DNA of 64,000 bases. It comes from Morella rubra. Lineage: Eukaryota; Streptophyta; Magnoliopsida; Fagales; Myricaceae. Where the stretch lies: contig CM025852.1 in assembly GCA_003952965.2 (NCBI GenBank), positions 18,983,279-19,047,278 of the forward strand. Reading direction: 5' to 3'. Made by a program: the position numbers and the translations under genes. The notes under the pieces are model-generated. The model did no database searches. It had not been told where the DNA came from and saw only the letters and a program-made list of their open reading frames with translations. Of the stretch, positions 1-11,905 are shown piece by piece; position 1 is the first letter of the stretch; every line of letters starts with the position of its first letter.

Positions 1-71
1 CTCAGGCCAAGCAAAAATGGAGAGTTCTGCCAAATAACGGTTATTCTTTTATCTTTTATAAGCAACAATAA

Positions 72-650
72 TTATTCACATTCACTTCCTCGATACGCAT
101 CAAAAAAATTCTGCAACCAGAGTGCGCCCCACGGGAGAGTAAAGTACACGTTCTTAACATTGAACGTGTACTGCAAAAAGAAAAGTACCCAGTTGGATTG
201 CTCAAAGGAGATGAGTACGCGTCCAATGTTTTGAAACTCGTTATTGCCTGAGGGTTTGCCTGGTTCAGAGACAGCCTATCGTACAACTAGCGCACCGACT
301 CAACTTGCAGCGTATCTCTATCTACTGGTAATGTAACCTTAGGTCCCGAAGTGTTGGCAATAAATGGATAATCTAGAAACACACTCCACAGACCAATTTG
401 GTCCTCAACAGACACGCATGTCGATCCCAACATCTCTGACCTGTCTCTCCCGGTCAAGGAAAATGCCCGACAAGTAATTCAATGTTGAAAGGGCAAACAT
501 GAAAACTTACCATCAGCGTTTTCAAATCAGGGACGACTACCAGTTGGTGGCAGTGAACATCAGGTACACGAAAAGATTTCCCCGTCATTATAACATCTAA
601 TCTTTTCATACAAAATGCGTCAAAAAATAGATCCCCAAGATCGATGAACC
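72..650 (-). CDS. Unidentified minus-strand exon chain (3' end of a gene or pseudogene)
   Basis: Three consecutive minus-strand open stretches join in phase through splice-like sites. The first runs from about 650 to 511 (reading WFIDLGDLFFDAF through to LKTLM) and ends at a strong GTAAGT donor. The second is 433-326 (36 codons, MLGSTC to KVTLP), after an AG acceptor and before a GTAGAT donor. The third is 170-72 (32 codons and TAA), after a pyrimidine-rich TTTTTGCAG acceptor. I do not recognise the protein and can name no domain. An open stretch at 1040-757, preceded by TTTACAG, could be a further upstream exon but its frame does not connect cleanly. It could be an old pseudogene or chance open frames; the run of phase-compatible junctions is the only support. 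Confidence 0.28.
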
Positions 651-1099
651 ATCTATAAATAACTGTTGGAAGTCATACACCTTGAATATTTTGAAACATA
701 AGGCATTTCATAACGCAGCCTTAAAGCAAAGCACCTTGGATGGTGCACCTACACTGTCATGCTATGAAAATCCCCTTCTCGACGAATAAGCTGTACAGTT
801 GCAGATCTTTAACAGCTGCAGGAAAATTAACGAGCTTGTCAACTTTGAGTTTCATGGCCTCATTACTCGTGCCAAACAGTCTTTCCATCTTTTTGCAACA
901 AGAACCAAATGGAAAACTGAATCCATAACTTGCACACCATGGATGTCTAAATGGGTTGGGAATACATATATGGAAAACGGATTCTAGAAACATCTGCATC
1001 TCTTCTGAAAATACAAGGGACTGTAAATTTCCAAAAATTGAGAACAAAAGAGTCATAACCACATTATGCAGATAGCTTTGAGAAATGACAAGGTAAAGT

Positions 1100-2640
1100 A
1101 CAAAACAGGGGCGTCATTTTCTATATCTTGAGACCTATTTCTCCTTCATCTAAACTTGCATTACATATAGTTGGTGTGATTCCTACGTAACCTCTTAATC
1201 CTTAAGTATCCTTCCAAAGTCCACATAGGAGTTAAACTTCCACTATAGTATCAAGAAAAAGATGACTTCTGTGACAAGCATTCACTAAGGTTATCCTTAA
1301 TTTATAATATTTGAGTCAATTCTTGGGGGAAATTTGTTAATACTAACCCTATAAGCTGAAAGTATCGCCAATGTCTAAACGGAAAGATACACCACAAAAG
1401 GACTAAATCTCAATCGAATGTGAAACCCTTGTGAATTTTAGGCCTCCCCAACCAAAAAACACTAGAGTCTAAATCACAGACAAAATGAAATCTCATAAAG
1501 CAGTACTAAAAGCTCCAATATTAGACCTAGCAGGAAAAGGCAGGAACCAGATTCATAATTTAGAGCGCCTAAATAGAATTTGATACCATAACTCATAGAT
1601 GCACTCATAATTCTGCAGAAAGAAAGTCAATCGTGAAAAATCTCAAGCAAAGAATTGATTCCCTAATAGCCTAAATAATTGTTCCAAAATAAAAAACCAC
1701 AAGAGTGAAGTCCCTTTCATCATAACAAAACCTAATAACATGACCTAAAAGAAGTGCAGTGGACAGTAAAGTATTAAAACACAATGTTGCTTACATGCAA
1801 ATCAAGACACAATGTAATTCACTGTAAAATTCAGCTAAAGTTGAATTTAACTCTCTCTCTCTCTATACCCAGGTACATATGAGCGAGTGCGCACACATGC
1901 AGATCAAACCAAAAGCTTTCCATGAGTATCAGACACTAGTCCCTGCAAAGTTCCTAAAAGTTCTTTGCACACACAGCCGGAACACATTGAACATAGGTTC
2001 TAAGCAACTTTGAAAACCGTAGTATGGCTTGAAAGCAATTTCCTAATTTAGCATTCACTGGTTCTTGCTGTCAATCTTTGATAACTTTGGCCACTCGAGG
2101 GGCTGAAAAAACTTAATTCACTATTTGACTATTTGTTCTGTAATTAGCAGCATGTCACCATTGAAGTGCTTTAGCCTCAAAGAACCTCTGTAAATCCAGC
2201 TATAACGAATTAAATCACACACAAAGATTATCTTCAGATAATCAAATAGTGTGTAACTACCAGCTTAGAATGTCTATAAATGTTTCAAAAGATACCAAAT
2301 AGTGAAGTCACAGAGCTTGACTCAACCATTGGTTCTACAGCTTATACAATGTCTATTAACATTCCACAAGACATGATAATCTACCATTTACTAAACAATT
2401 AGTTTGAGGGCTGACCCCACCACTAGTTTTAGGGTCGAAAATATCATCTATTGATGTCTCAATAGATATCCAATAAGGAGTGGCAGAGATTTTCCCAACC
2501 ATTAAGTTTTATGGAGTACTAAGCTTGAATGGCAATATACATACAAGTCAGCTTAGGGGGAAAAAAAATACGAGTCATGCAAATAACGGGAGAAGGATGT
2601 TGTGAAAATCTAGGATAACTTTATATAAAAGAAAAAAAAA
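1100..2640. other. Non-coding spacer downstream of the GTE gene
   Basis: AT-rich sequence with no convincing open frame, RNA gene or transposon end. It holds a short CT repeat near 1847-1863 and an A-homopolymer near 2631-2646, just beyond the GTE stop codon. Part of 2400-2688 is probably the 3' untranslated region of the GTE transcript. Confidence 0.5.
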
Positions 2641-2688
2641 AAAAAAGGTAATGCTTCCCACCTCAACTTGATCCTTTGAAGTTCAAAA

Positions 2689-4755
2689 TTAATGCTCTGC
2701 ATCTGATCCAGACACAGAGGAACTATCACTGCCAGAGTCTGCAAGCAAGATAGCTGAGTGAATTACTTAATGTACATATGAGATAAGATGGCATGGCAAT
2801 CAAAGACATGCAACCCTACAATGATAGGAGGTAGCCAATAATGAATTTAGTATATACCACTTGAAGAGGATCCAGAGCCACTGCTAGAACTACTGGAATT
2901 ACTCGATCCACCAACATTATCACCTTGCTTTTCTATTTGAACTGGGGTGAATTTGGTAGCATTGTTTTCAGCTGTTGAAGAGCCAACACATTTCAATGAA
3001 ATTACCAAATAATAATTAGGTTTTACTCCATATCCAACAGCGCTCATACCACAGAACCACCAATCCTAGATAATTGAAGAATTTTACCTGCGTCAGTTTC
3101 CTTTGGTGCTTCGGGAATGGCTGGTGCCAGATTCTGAAAAGAGAATACACTCAATTACAGATTGGAGACAGCGTTTTCATGTAGGAAAAAAGCAAGTGCC
3201 CGAAATCATAACTAATACCTAGTCTTACCGTCTCCTGGGTAGCGTTGTTAGTTTCTGCTCCTGACTGAGGATCAAGTTCAGCTTTTCTTTTATTCGTGCT
3301 CAAACCCTTCTTGTAATTTGTCACGAACCTATGTAGTTCCCATAATGTCTCTGGATCAACACTGGCTATGTCCACTTCGATCTCATCATCTTGTTGAAAG
3401 AGCCCTGGATTCCTCTTCTTAATAATATGGACAATGTCTTCTAATTTCGCCGAAGGCAAACTCTGAAGGTTTAAGCTGAGCCTCTGCTTCTCATCGTACG
3501 TCATATCCCTTTTATCAGGATCCTTGGCTTTAGGTTTCTTCGGAGTGGGGTTCCTACCTAGCTGACCATAGATAGGAGGTTTTGAATTGGGCTCCACAGG
3601 CATTGTCATAGATTCTGACCTACCTAAAGTCCTCACTTCCATTGGTGGTGAAGCAGGAGCAGCAACATGAACTCCAGCTCCGGCTGCCATTGGACCCTTT
3701 CTTGAAGTGGGTGTTGGCAAACCTGCTTTATGACCCATTTCAGTTCTCCTCCAACGATTGAACTCTACATCTATTGGCTTCCATTGCTCCTCAAACATCT
3801 TGGACAGCTCCTCAGCCATGAAGTGAACATCCTGCCCTTTCGGGTTATACAACATAGCATTACTAAATGTAAGTCTTACATCCTCTGCAAACTCCCTGGG
3901 CGATTTATACCAGTTCTTATTCAGCCTATTCTTCACCGTTCCCAAATCCATGGGGTGCTTAATAATGGTATGGTAATCACGAAGTCCGAGACCCTTCACA
4001 TCCACTGGCTTATTAAACACCCAACCAAACTTATGCTTCATCAACTTGGATAGCAAATCGACACAACTCTTAGACACTGAGCTCAAATACCAATCTGTCC
4101 GGACCATGGATCCTTTTTCAACCCCACCATCCCTCTTCCCTCCGTTGGATTTCACCTTCTTGCCATTCTTCTTCCCTGAAACGAAATCCGAGTTCTGATA
4201 ATAATGCTTTGCATTGGGCGTCCTCTTCTCTTTCTCCACTGATTCACAGATCCGGTGATCATTATTCTCAGCCACAGACACAGTCAAACCCCGAAAGGGC
4301 TTTGAATTCGAACCCACCTCCGAATTCACCCTCATTGCACTTCCAACTCTATCAACTACACCTTCAAGCTTCTTCATTAAGCCTCTCACTTGGTCAAGCT
4401 CACTCACTAGCATCCTCCTCAGCGCTCTAATCTCACTCTTCGACCTTGAGTTCACGCTAATCCTAACCCGGCAGTCGAACCTCGCATAATCCGGCAAGCC
4501 ACTCCCATTGGTGAGTTCACGGCCATTCCGTGACACCGGCTGCGGCCGATTCTGGCTGGACGAATTGTCCGACAAAACCGCATCAAATCTCCGTGGCCCC
4601 GGAGAGGAGTTGTTATCTTCGGTGGTGGTGGCTAGGGTTTGGGAGGACAGCTGCGGGACATTGACGGAATTCTTGGGTTTCTTGTGGTTCTTTCGGCTGT
4701 AGACCCTGTGCTTCTTCTCTCTCGCTTCGTCACCGCCTAAAAGCGCTGAAGCCAT
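2689..4755 (-). CDS. GTE: GTE-type bromodomain/NET (BET family) transcription regulator
   Basis: Plant BET-like protein that binds acetylated histone tails and acts in the nucleus. Four coding exons can be traced: 4755-3229, 3133-3088, 2971-2858 and 2738-2689, all with GT-AG junctions. They join in frame to about 578 residues ending DSGSDSSSVSGSDAEH, a tail typical of GTE proteins. The ATG at 4753-4755 (MASALLGG) is preferred; the frame opens further upstream without an ATG. A Lys/Arg-rich N-terminus and a charged, possibly helical stretch (about 105-135) precede the bromodomain (about 230-328, with the ZA loop and the acetyl-lysine Asn of YNP near 304). The NET domain lies at about 415-490, beginning MTYDEKQRLS. 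The C-terminus is Ser/acid-rich. The length fits the GTE2/GTE7 group. No lesion is visible, so the gene looks functional. The exact paralogue is not resolved. Confidence 0.93.
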
Positions 4756-5300
4756 ACATGTAAATAAGCCAAACAAACCCCAAATTTGAACGAAACACCA
4801 GCAAACTGAACAGAACTAAATCTAGGTCTCAGGTTGCTTATGTAACGGAGTTAAAAAATCAGAGACCCTGTATTTGATGGATGATTTCAAAACCCTAGGA
4901 TTTAGGGGTTTGGAGCCCTTGGAGGTGTACGGAATGAGAGTTTTTGGAGAGGAAGATACAAAAAGTCACGATTTTGAGATGCCGAAAAAGGAGATGATCC
5001 AATTACGGTTTGAATTTGTTGTAAAAGGAACCCTAGAAGGCTAGACTGGTGCGAATCGATCCAAGTCCGTCCGCTCGCTCGCTCGCTCGCTCGTTGAGGG
5101 TTTACTCTTGGGGAGTGAGGTTGGGAGAACACGCGCCGCAGGGCGAGTGCTTTGTGTGGAGGAATGTAAGTCAGTGCCACGTCAGTTAAGAACCGCATGT
5201 GGATATAGGACGTGCGACTATTTGAATTTTTTTTCCGCACGTGTACAACCATATATATTTATATAAAATACGAGTTTGTGTGTGCACGTTTTGTGAGCTA
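4756..5300 (-). promoter_or_regulatory. 5' UTR and proximal promoter of the GTE gene
   Basis: Upstream sequence of the minus-strand GTE gene. It contains a GCTC tetranucleotide repeat (about 5072-5093), an ACGT-core element read on the minus strand as TGACGTGGCA (about 5174-5184), a palindromic G-box CACGTG at 5238-5243, and a TATA-like TATATAAATA read on the minus strand near 5257-5267. This would place transcription start near 5225, giving a long 5' UTR. The element identities are pattern matches only. The 116-residue open frame across this region lacks any domain and is not called. Confidence 0.4.
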
Positions 5301-5639
5301 TGACGATACGGGGCGTTTTGCTGGAGAAGCTGACCAAAAGGTCGGGGATAAACCGAGTTGTTCACGAATACTTTGAATTCTGCTTGTATACACTCGATTC
5401 ATTTAATAAATGAACAATATTCGGCCAAACTCAATTAAACTTGGCTCGATTCAACTCAAGTTTGCGAACAAATTTTGTATCTCATTTGAGCTTGTTTAAA
5501 AGTTTGATATACTTGTATGATTATAAATTTCTTATTTATTTGTTGATTTATATTTAATAATCACATATTAATAAAATATACATTTAATTATATTGATATA
5601 TGAATGGATGTACATTATACATAAAAAATATATTAATAT
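5301..5639. other. AT-rich spacer between the GTE promoter and the hAT MITE
   Basis: No open frame of note. The stretch around 5350-5500 repeats words such as CGAGTT, TTGGCTCGATTCAACTC and GAGCTTG, which suggests an old, degraded repeat, but I cannot place it in a family. Confidence 0.3.
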
Positions 5640-5647
5640 ATGAATGG

Positions 5648-6009
5648 TAGGGTTGAACAAAATCGGACCGCAGACCGGATCGGACTACAAAATCGGACCG
5701 GATTTGTGGTCCGGTCCGGTCCAAACCTTTTGTAAATCCGTCCGGACCGGACCGGACCGCATTTATTAATATAAATAAAAAAAAAAAATGTTTTTTTTTT
5801 AATATTTTTAATACAAATTACAAACTTAAAAATTTTAGTTTTAACTTAAACTAAAATTCTGCATTTTGACATGCCCTTCTTCCTTCGAAATTAATCTAAA
5901 AAATATGAAAAAAAATAAAATAAAATGAAACCGGTCCTACCAATTATGTACAATCGAAAATCCGGTCCGGTCTAAAAAATCGGACTGAATTTCCGGTTGT
6001 GCAGCCCTA
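5648..6009. mobile_element. Non-autonomous hAT-type MITE with perfect 8-bp target duplication
   Basis: The element is bounded by TAGGGTTGAACA at the left and the inverse of TAGGGCTGCACA at the right: 12-bp terminal inverted repeats with two mismatches. It is flanked on both sides by the direct repeat ATGAATGG (5640-5647 and 6010-6017), and an 8-bp duplication is the hallmark of hAT insertion. Both subterminal regions are packed with GGACCGG/CCGGTCC words (about 5663-5760 and 5928-5975), the arrangement expected of transposase-binding sites. The centre is AT-rich with no coding capacity. The perfect duplication suggests a recent insertion. Confidence 0.85.
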
Positions 6010-6017
6010 ATGAATGG

Positions 6018-6959
6018 AGTCAAACACCACCTAAATACCACCTAAGAAAGCTATATGAATGCAAGTCGTTCGACTGATCTTGCACGTACTATACCGCTAG
6101 TACGAAAATACCACCAAAGAAAGTCTTCCCCAAAGAATTAAGGCTTACTTATGAGTAAGAGAAGTAATTTTAGAAAGTCAAAATACCATAGAAAAAAGTC
6201 ATTAAAAAAATATTGTTTTTGCTTCGTTCCTAAAGCTTCCCCGGTGGTTATTCCTTTTGAAATTCAGAATTCCAACGAGAGCAATTATGGGTTAATGTGA
6301 TCAACCTCAAACTAGTTGTCATATTTGCAAACTAAATTTTTTTGAAAATTTTGAGAATGGTGTGACAATTGAGGTAGTATAGAGTTTTATTTGATTTTGA
6401 GAGAAAAGTAAAAAATAAAAATTTTTATGAGAGTTAGTGAAAAAAATGAAAAGAAAGATGATTTGAGTAAATTTTTAAAATTTATTGACTTAGAGACTAG
6501 TATATTCTATCAGTTTAGATTTTCTTTCATGTTGATCTAGATATTTAAATTTTACTTCGTCATTCCTAAGTGTGTTGCACTATTCTGAATTATTGAAAAA
6601 GGAAATGTATGGTTTAATTTAAAATTTATGACTAAGGTGAACTTTTACTTTACATTTATTTTGGTCTATTTTGTTAATATCCAAATTTTATATTGTGTGC
6701 CAGTCTTGAAATAAGCATGTTGATTTTAGATCTTTGTTTTGTATGATAGGGTGTATTTCAAATTCTTTTAGAGATTAGAGTCCCATTATTTTGAAGTTTT
6801 ATAACTAAATTATAAATTTACAAAAATTCAAGTACCTTAAATTTAATTTATGAGTCTTACATTAAAATTAGGGTGTGAATGTTTAATTAAGGAGAATGAA
6901 GGGTAAACTTTCAAATACATAGAGAATAAAGAGAGAAAAAATTTAAAAGATTTAAATGT
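6018..6959. other. AT-rich non-coding spacer
   Basis: Nothing recognisable: no long open frame, no terminal repeats, no RNA gene. It could include the outer part of the LTR-like region that follows, whose left edge I cannot fix. Confidence 0.4.
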
Positions 6960-7047
6960 GCTGCCCATGAGGCCCAATAGGAACAGACGATAGAAACAAG
7001 GTAGGGGCAATTAAGTCAATTGCCTTCCCTCATTTTCTTTCTTCTCC

Positions 7048-7049
<2 letters not shown>

Positions 7050-7081
<32 letters not shown>
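7050..7081. repeat. (GA)n microsatellite
   Basis: About 16 uninterrupted GA units within the LTR-like block, followed by an A/G-rich stretch. Confidence 0.9.
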
Positions 7082-7086
<5 letters not shown>

Positions 7087-7639
7087 AGTGTGAAAGAGAG
7101 GAAGACAAAGAAGAAACAAAGAAGAAGATTCGTGAATTTCTTTGGTGATTCAATAAGTTTTGAGAGAATAACTTAGAATCTTTATTTTTTTGGTTACATG
7201 TAATGATCCAGAGTTGGGTTTGTGCACAGAGTCAATGAGAAGTGAAGAACATCAGAAAAATCGAAAGAAATCAAGGTAAAATAGTTATAGGTTGTGAAAC
7301 TGAAGGAGGAAGGGATTTTTTATGGAGATTTGGTTGTTTTGATTGTGTTTGTGTATCAAAATGTTTAGAAACTTGTTTAGATTATATATAATTCGTTGCA
7401 TGTGTGATTTAGTATACAAAGCTTCAATAAATCGATTTTGTAGAAAAATTAAGTTCTGCATAATAGAGTCTTGTTAGGGACTATTTTTATGCTGACTCTT
7501 GTACTTTTTTTAATACTAAATCAATTTTATCTGAAAACTCTTTCAAAACAAGGATTTTGATAAAATTTCAGGTGATTCGGATATATATTAAGTGAGTTAT
7601 TAATTTTTAAAGTTTAGATGTCAAGCTATCACCCAGCCT

Positions 7640-8480
7640 TGTGCGTCCCATACTCTTTGCTCATTTCGAATATCATTTAAGGAGACATTTTAAATCGGAT
7701 TTTAATTGGTCAGGGCTTGAACTGTAAGTATATGAAAGGGGAACATTTTGATACAAATTTCGTGCATTTTAGTTGAAAAACAAGTGAGTTACGTGGTTTT
7801 GAAGTTTGGTGTGTATAAACTCGACACAAGGTAAAACGTTTCAGATTTCTTTCTTAGTTAGGAGGTCTTTTAAGAACCATTTCAAATCGGATTCTTATTC
7901 GGTTTGTCTTGAACTTTAAGTTTATGAAATAGGAGCATGTTAAAATAAATTTTGCATTATTTGAGTTTGTACTTGAATAAGTTTGAATTTTTGAAAATCA
8001 GAGGTTGAGCTGGAGATGCAATGGTGTGTTCCAGATTTTTCAAACTTTGTTAAATTTATTTGAAAGGTCTTTTCAGGTCATATTTTTGTATTTCCAGTAT
8101 TAAATTTTAAATTTAGGAAGTAAAAGTATTTTGAATCTGAATTTTGAAATTTTGAGTAAAGATAAACAAGTTACAAATTTTTGAAGCTAGAAAGGTTAAG
8201 CAGGAAACAACAGTATTTACTCTAGGAATTTTTTATCTGTTGTGAAGCATTTTTGAAATAGTAAATCATATCCAATTTTTATAATTTTTTATTTTTAAAT
8301 TTAAGTATATGAAAGAAGAAAATTTCAAAAACTTGTTTCGTTCAATTTGAAGTTATACTTATCAAGCTATGAATTTTTGAAGTTAGACACGTCGGAGTGG
8401 TCATCAGTTTGAAGGCGACCAACAACTTGTATTTTCAAATAAATCTTTTGAGTGGCAAATGAGTTTTGAATTACCTTAAG
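7640..8480. repeat. Diverged tandem repeats, unit roughly 170-200 bp
   Basis: About four consecutive segments share the same order of words: an AAATCGGATTYTTATT-like start, TGAACTKTAAGTWTATGAAA, a run of ATTTTG words, then AAGTTAC or GAATTTTTGAAGTT and a closing pyrimidine-rich end. Similarity falls off from the first two units to the last two. Established by eye; unit borders are approximate. Confidence 0.5.
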
Positions 8481-8939
8481 TTTTAATATGTTATAGCGTT
8501 GAGTGTGAGGATCATTTTGGCATCCAATTTAAATGGGTTCAGTGATAGTGAAATAGAGTTTTACATTATAGAATCACTGTTGGTTAGTAAAAAAATATAT
8601 GTGACTTAATATAATATGTTTTGGTTGAAATGAATGATTGTTTGTTGCATCAAGTGAAATTCTAAATCATTTAAGTGACGATCTTAGTATGGCTCACTTG
8701 TAGGCAATGAACCACTACAAACTCGAGTAGGTAAAGGTAAGTGAAAATTATGTTTTTCGAAAAACTGGAATGATACACAACATGAATATTTGTCATCAAG
8801 CACGTCATGAGCATTTGCATTGATTTTCTCAAAAGGAAGAAACGGAAATTTTGTGCAAATGAAAGTGAGATGTTATGCTATGTTATGATATATTATAAGG
8901 CTAAATAGAATAGTTAGTACCATACCTAAGTATGAAAGG

Positions 8940-9105
8940 TACATTCACTTCGAAAGACGAATGCAAGAAGGATGGATGACTCCTAAGGGCACCCACTCCG
9001 AATGATGAATTCGAGAAAAATGGGTAGTCCTTAAGGTATAGGTGCAAACACACTGAAGGACAAATGCGAGAAGGTGTGGACCTCTAATGGTTGTGTCTAG
9101 CCAGC
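8940..9105. repeat. Three degenerate tandem repeats of about 55 bp
   Basis: Three successive segments follow the pattern CACTYCGAARGAYGAAT, then GAGAAGG, GG and a CTC/CCT-rich end. Short tandem arrays of this sort are common inside large gypsy LTRs and support the LTR reading of the surrounding block. Confidence 0.5.
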
Positions 9106-9975
9106 AGGCCTGGGGCCACGTCAAGGGCTAGCTCGACCAAATGACATGTTTCTTAGGAAAAAGGGAACGGTTTCGAAGGGAACGCACAGCCTTGACTTCA
9201 GGGGTGAATGGAGTGATATAAGTTGCCCAAAAAATGATGAAGAGATTTTTAAACTAAATTCCAAGTACAAGAGTCTCATGCATAAATATGCATTTACTTT
9301 TGGCACTACATGTATACCTGTCATTCATGATCATGCTCAAGTCACACATATTTCAATTCATTAATCATCCTTTATTGAGTCGTTCAACTCATAGTATTTT
9401 CATCTGTATCATTCCATATGACATTCTAGGTGAAGAAACTTATGAGGAGAATCTATAACATGAGGAGGGGGCTGACGAGGGTGTCCTCCCCTGAACCGTA
9501 GTACATGTAGTCTATTTTTTGAAAAACTTATATGAACCTCCCTAGCAATATTCTCATGGCCTATTTAGGCTACAAGACTATCTTAAGACTTTGTATGAAT
9601 TAAACTAAGTAAATTATATTTTGAACTATGATGTAGTCATAACTTATTGCTTGAGTTATTGTTTGAGATTAAATTTCTAAATGTTCCCTATGCATGTTAT
9701 GTGGTATAGGTATATGTTTTACTTAGCATATATTACTTACATATTTGTATGTTACGTAAGAATGAGTGAGGATCTACATGGTAACCAGCGATAAGAAAAT
9801 AAATTTTCGAGTAGCATTTTCAGAAACTAAAAGTGACTCATACTTTCTAAATTATTAATCACGAGTTAAAAAAAAATTATGCTGCAAGATTAAGTTAAGT
9901 GCGCTGGAGCATTCGTCATGGCGAACACTAGCGGCTGTCAATAGCCCCCTTCGATCTAGCGTTTGGGGCGTGACA

Positions 9976-11411
9976 TTTATTGTAATGGAAAGAGATCATT
10001 TGACGAGAGAGATGTGATTTTGAAGTTTTATTATTATTATTATTATTTTCTTAATCAAAATTTTAAGTTAGTTATATTTACGAATGAGAATTTTTTTGAA
10101 TTGAGCGAATTTTAGTCAAAATTTTAATTTTGCAAAGCTGCCCTTGCCTTTAAGTATTACCAAACTGGACCAAAAAAAGTTCAAGACAGGACCGAAAGGG
10201 CAATTGACATTATAGGACTATTCAGGAGGTACACCAAAATTAATAATGGATTAATGGTTCATGAGCCCACAATAATGTAGTAAATGTAGCTATAAACCTT
10301 TGCTTACTCTGTATGATCCAAAGTTGGATGTATTGATCTTATATACTGGATCCCATCCTATATCGTCGATCTTATACTTTTTTGAATAGTAAAGCTAATG
10401 CAGGGGGTAGCGAACCTGGGTGTCCGCCACCCATTGCTTAGCCCAAAATAAATTTTTACATGTGTTGGCCTCCATTAGGCCCAGGCCCAAAGCTAGTGGG
10501 CGGGTGGAAAAAATACACAGAAAAAAAAAGTTGAAAATAATGAGGAACAAAGTAAAATCTGCAAAATGCACTGTTAATTCTTTGATCAGCAATCCTAATC
10601 TTGCATTCATATCAGTATGATACTGATTAATGCAATCATATATTAAGATTTTAGTTGACATCCATGATCAGGCTGAATGCTTATTTTTTTTTTTCAATTT
10701 ACTAAGTACCTTTATGGGCACACCCAGGCTTTTAGTAAGGAAGCCAAGATTAGAAGGAAATGTTGAATCAAATTAAGACAAGAAAATGTTAATTAATCCA
10801 TATTAATTGTGGGCCAGCTAAATTGTGCGTGGGTGTGAGTTTTGCCTTAAAATTCCAATTTTAGCTATAGGAACAGTATGTCCAAAAATTCAACTTTGCA
10901 TATTTTTCATCTTGAAGTCAAAACTTCTGTGCACTTTCTTGATACACATTACAACAACATGTTCTTAATCACTTATATATATATGGTGTGTGAAAGGCTC
11001 AAAATTGACCTGATCGTAGGTCTCTATCAAGACAATTTGCATTAAATGTCCTAGGAAGCTCTCTAAATTCTTCATTAAAAATAGAATATGCATTGCAAAT
11101 ATTAAAACATCATTGCCAACTGATTGATTGTCTTCACTTTTGTTTTGTCACCTCTCTGTCGCAATACACAGTACGATACATGTATTTCAATATTTTTAAT
11201 ACTTTTAAGTCCTTAATTTTCGACATTGTAACTCTAAGACAATTTTTTGCATTACAAAGGACTTTTTTTTTTTTTTTTGTCATTTCACCTTTAAAGTTCG
11301 CCAACCTTAGATTTTAATCCTGATTCCGCCACTGCCTGCAGCTTGATATCAGATTTTTATTATCACATCTATATCTGAAACTATACCAAAAGAAAATAAC
11401 GAATTTGTAAC
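9976..11411. other. Non-coding spacer
   Basis: AT-rich, with a TTA/ATT triplet repeat around 10028-10050 and a T-homopolymer around 11262-11278. The open frames at 10395-10661 and 10420-10620 overlap on opposite strands, lack domains and are not credible genes. Nothing else is recognised. Confidence 0.5.
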
Positions 11412-11419
11412 AATGTTAG

Positions 11420-11905
11420 GGATCAATATACTTTGTAACTTTTAATTTTGACAGTCTTACACTTTGCACATAAATATATTATTTTTATCACATCGTACGT
11501 ACAAATTATTGATTTTACACACTTTGTACCATCTGTTAAAATTTTCTACTAATTTTAATGAAAAATTAAATTTTTTGTAACATGAAATCACAATTTTATC
11601 CTTGTAATTTTCTTGTATGTGACCATTTTATGAGGATAGAATCGTAATTTTATGTGCCAACAAATTAATTTCCATCAATTTGAACAAATTTTTTTTTTGG
11701 ACACTCGAAATGACAATTTGATCCCCATAACGACTTGATGGTGACCATTTTTAAGGTAAATTGTAGTTTTAGATGTCAAAAAATTAATTTCCATCAAATT
11801 TGACGGAAAATTTAATAGAAAGTGTAAAGTGTCTGAAATCAATAATTGATACGTGCAATGTGACAAAAATAATACTTGGGGCCCAGTACAAAGTGTATTT
11901 ATCTT
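11420..11905. mobile_element. Foldback / MITE-like element with long imperfect inverted repeat
   Basis: The left arm (about 11428-11535) and the reverse complement of the right arm (about 11800-11905) share the ordered words ACTTTGTA, ATTATTTTTRTCACAT, CGTACGTA or GCACGTAT, AAATTATTGATTT and ACACTTT. The centre repeats TGACCATTTT and AATTAATTTCCATCAA, adding internal symmetry. No clean target duplication was found, so the exact ends are not fixed. It resembles the MULE-derived MITEs that open with a TAAATACACTTTGTACC-like terminus. There is no coding capacity. Confidence 0.55.

Larger units (their letters stand above)
6960..9975 (+). mobile_element. Probable gypsy-type long terminal repeat or solo LTR (left border uncertain)
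   Basis: Long non-coding block ending in GGGGCGTGACA at 9975, a terminus typical of plant Ty3/gypsy LTRs. TGTAATGATCC at 7199 looks like an LTR start, but the flanks TTACA and TTTAT do not match, so the true left edge may lie further left near 6960. Inside are a GA microsatellite (7050-7081), an A/G-rich stretch resembling an LTR R/U5 region, and two groups of diverged internal repeats listed separately. There is no internal coding region, so this is either a solo LTR or a degraded element. Confidence 0.4.

Noticed and set aside
3730..4430. Plus-strand open frames across the GTE coding region
   Set aside because: They are antisense shadows of the GTE exon; the minus strand carries the bromodomain.
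4902..5252. 116-residue minus-strand open frame upstream of the GTE gene
   Set aside because: It covers the 5' UTR and promoter, has no domain, and its openness is helped by the simple GCTC repeat.
7199..9975. Exact LTR borders TGTAATGATCC to GGCGTGACA with target duplication
   Set aside because: The flanking pentamers TTACA and TTTAT differ, so I do not claim exact borders.
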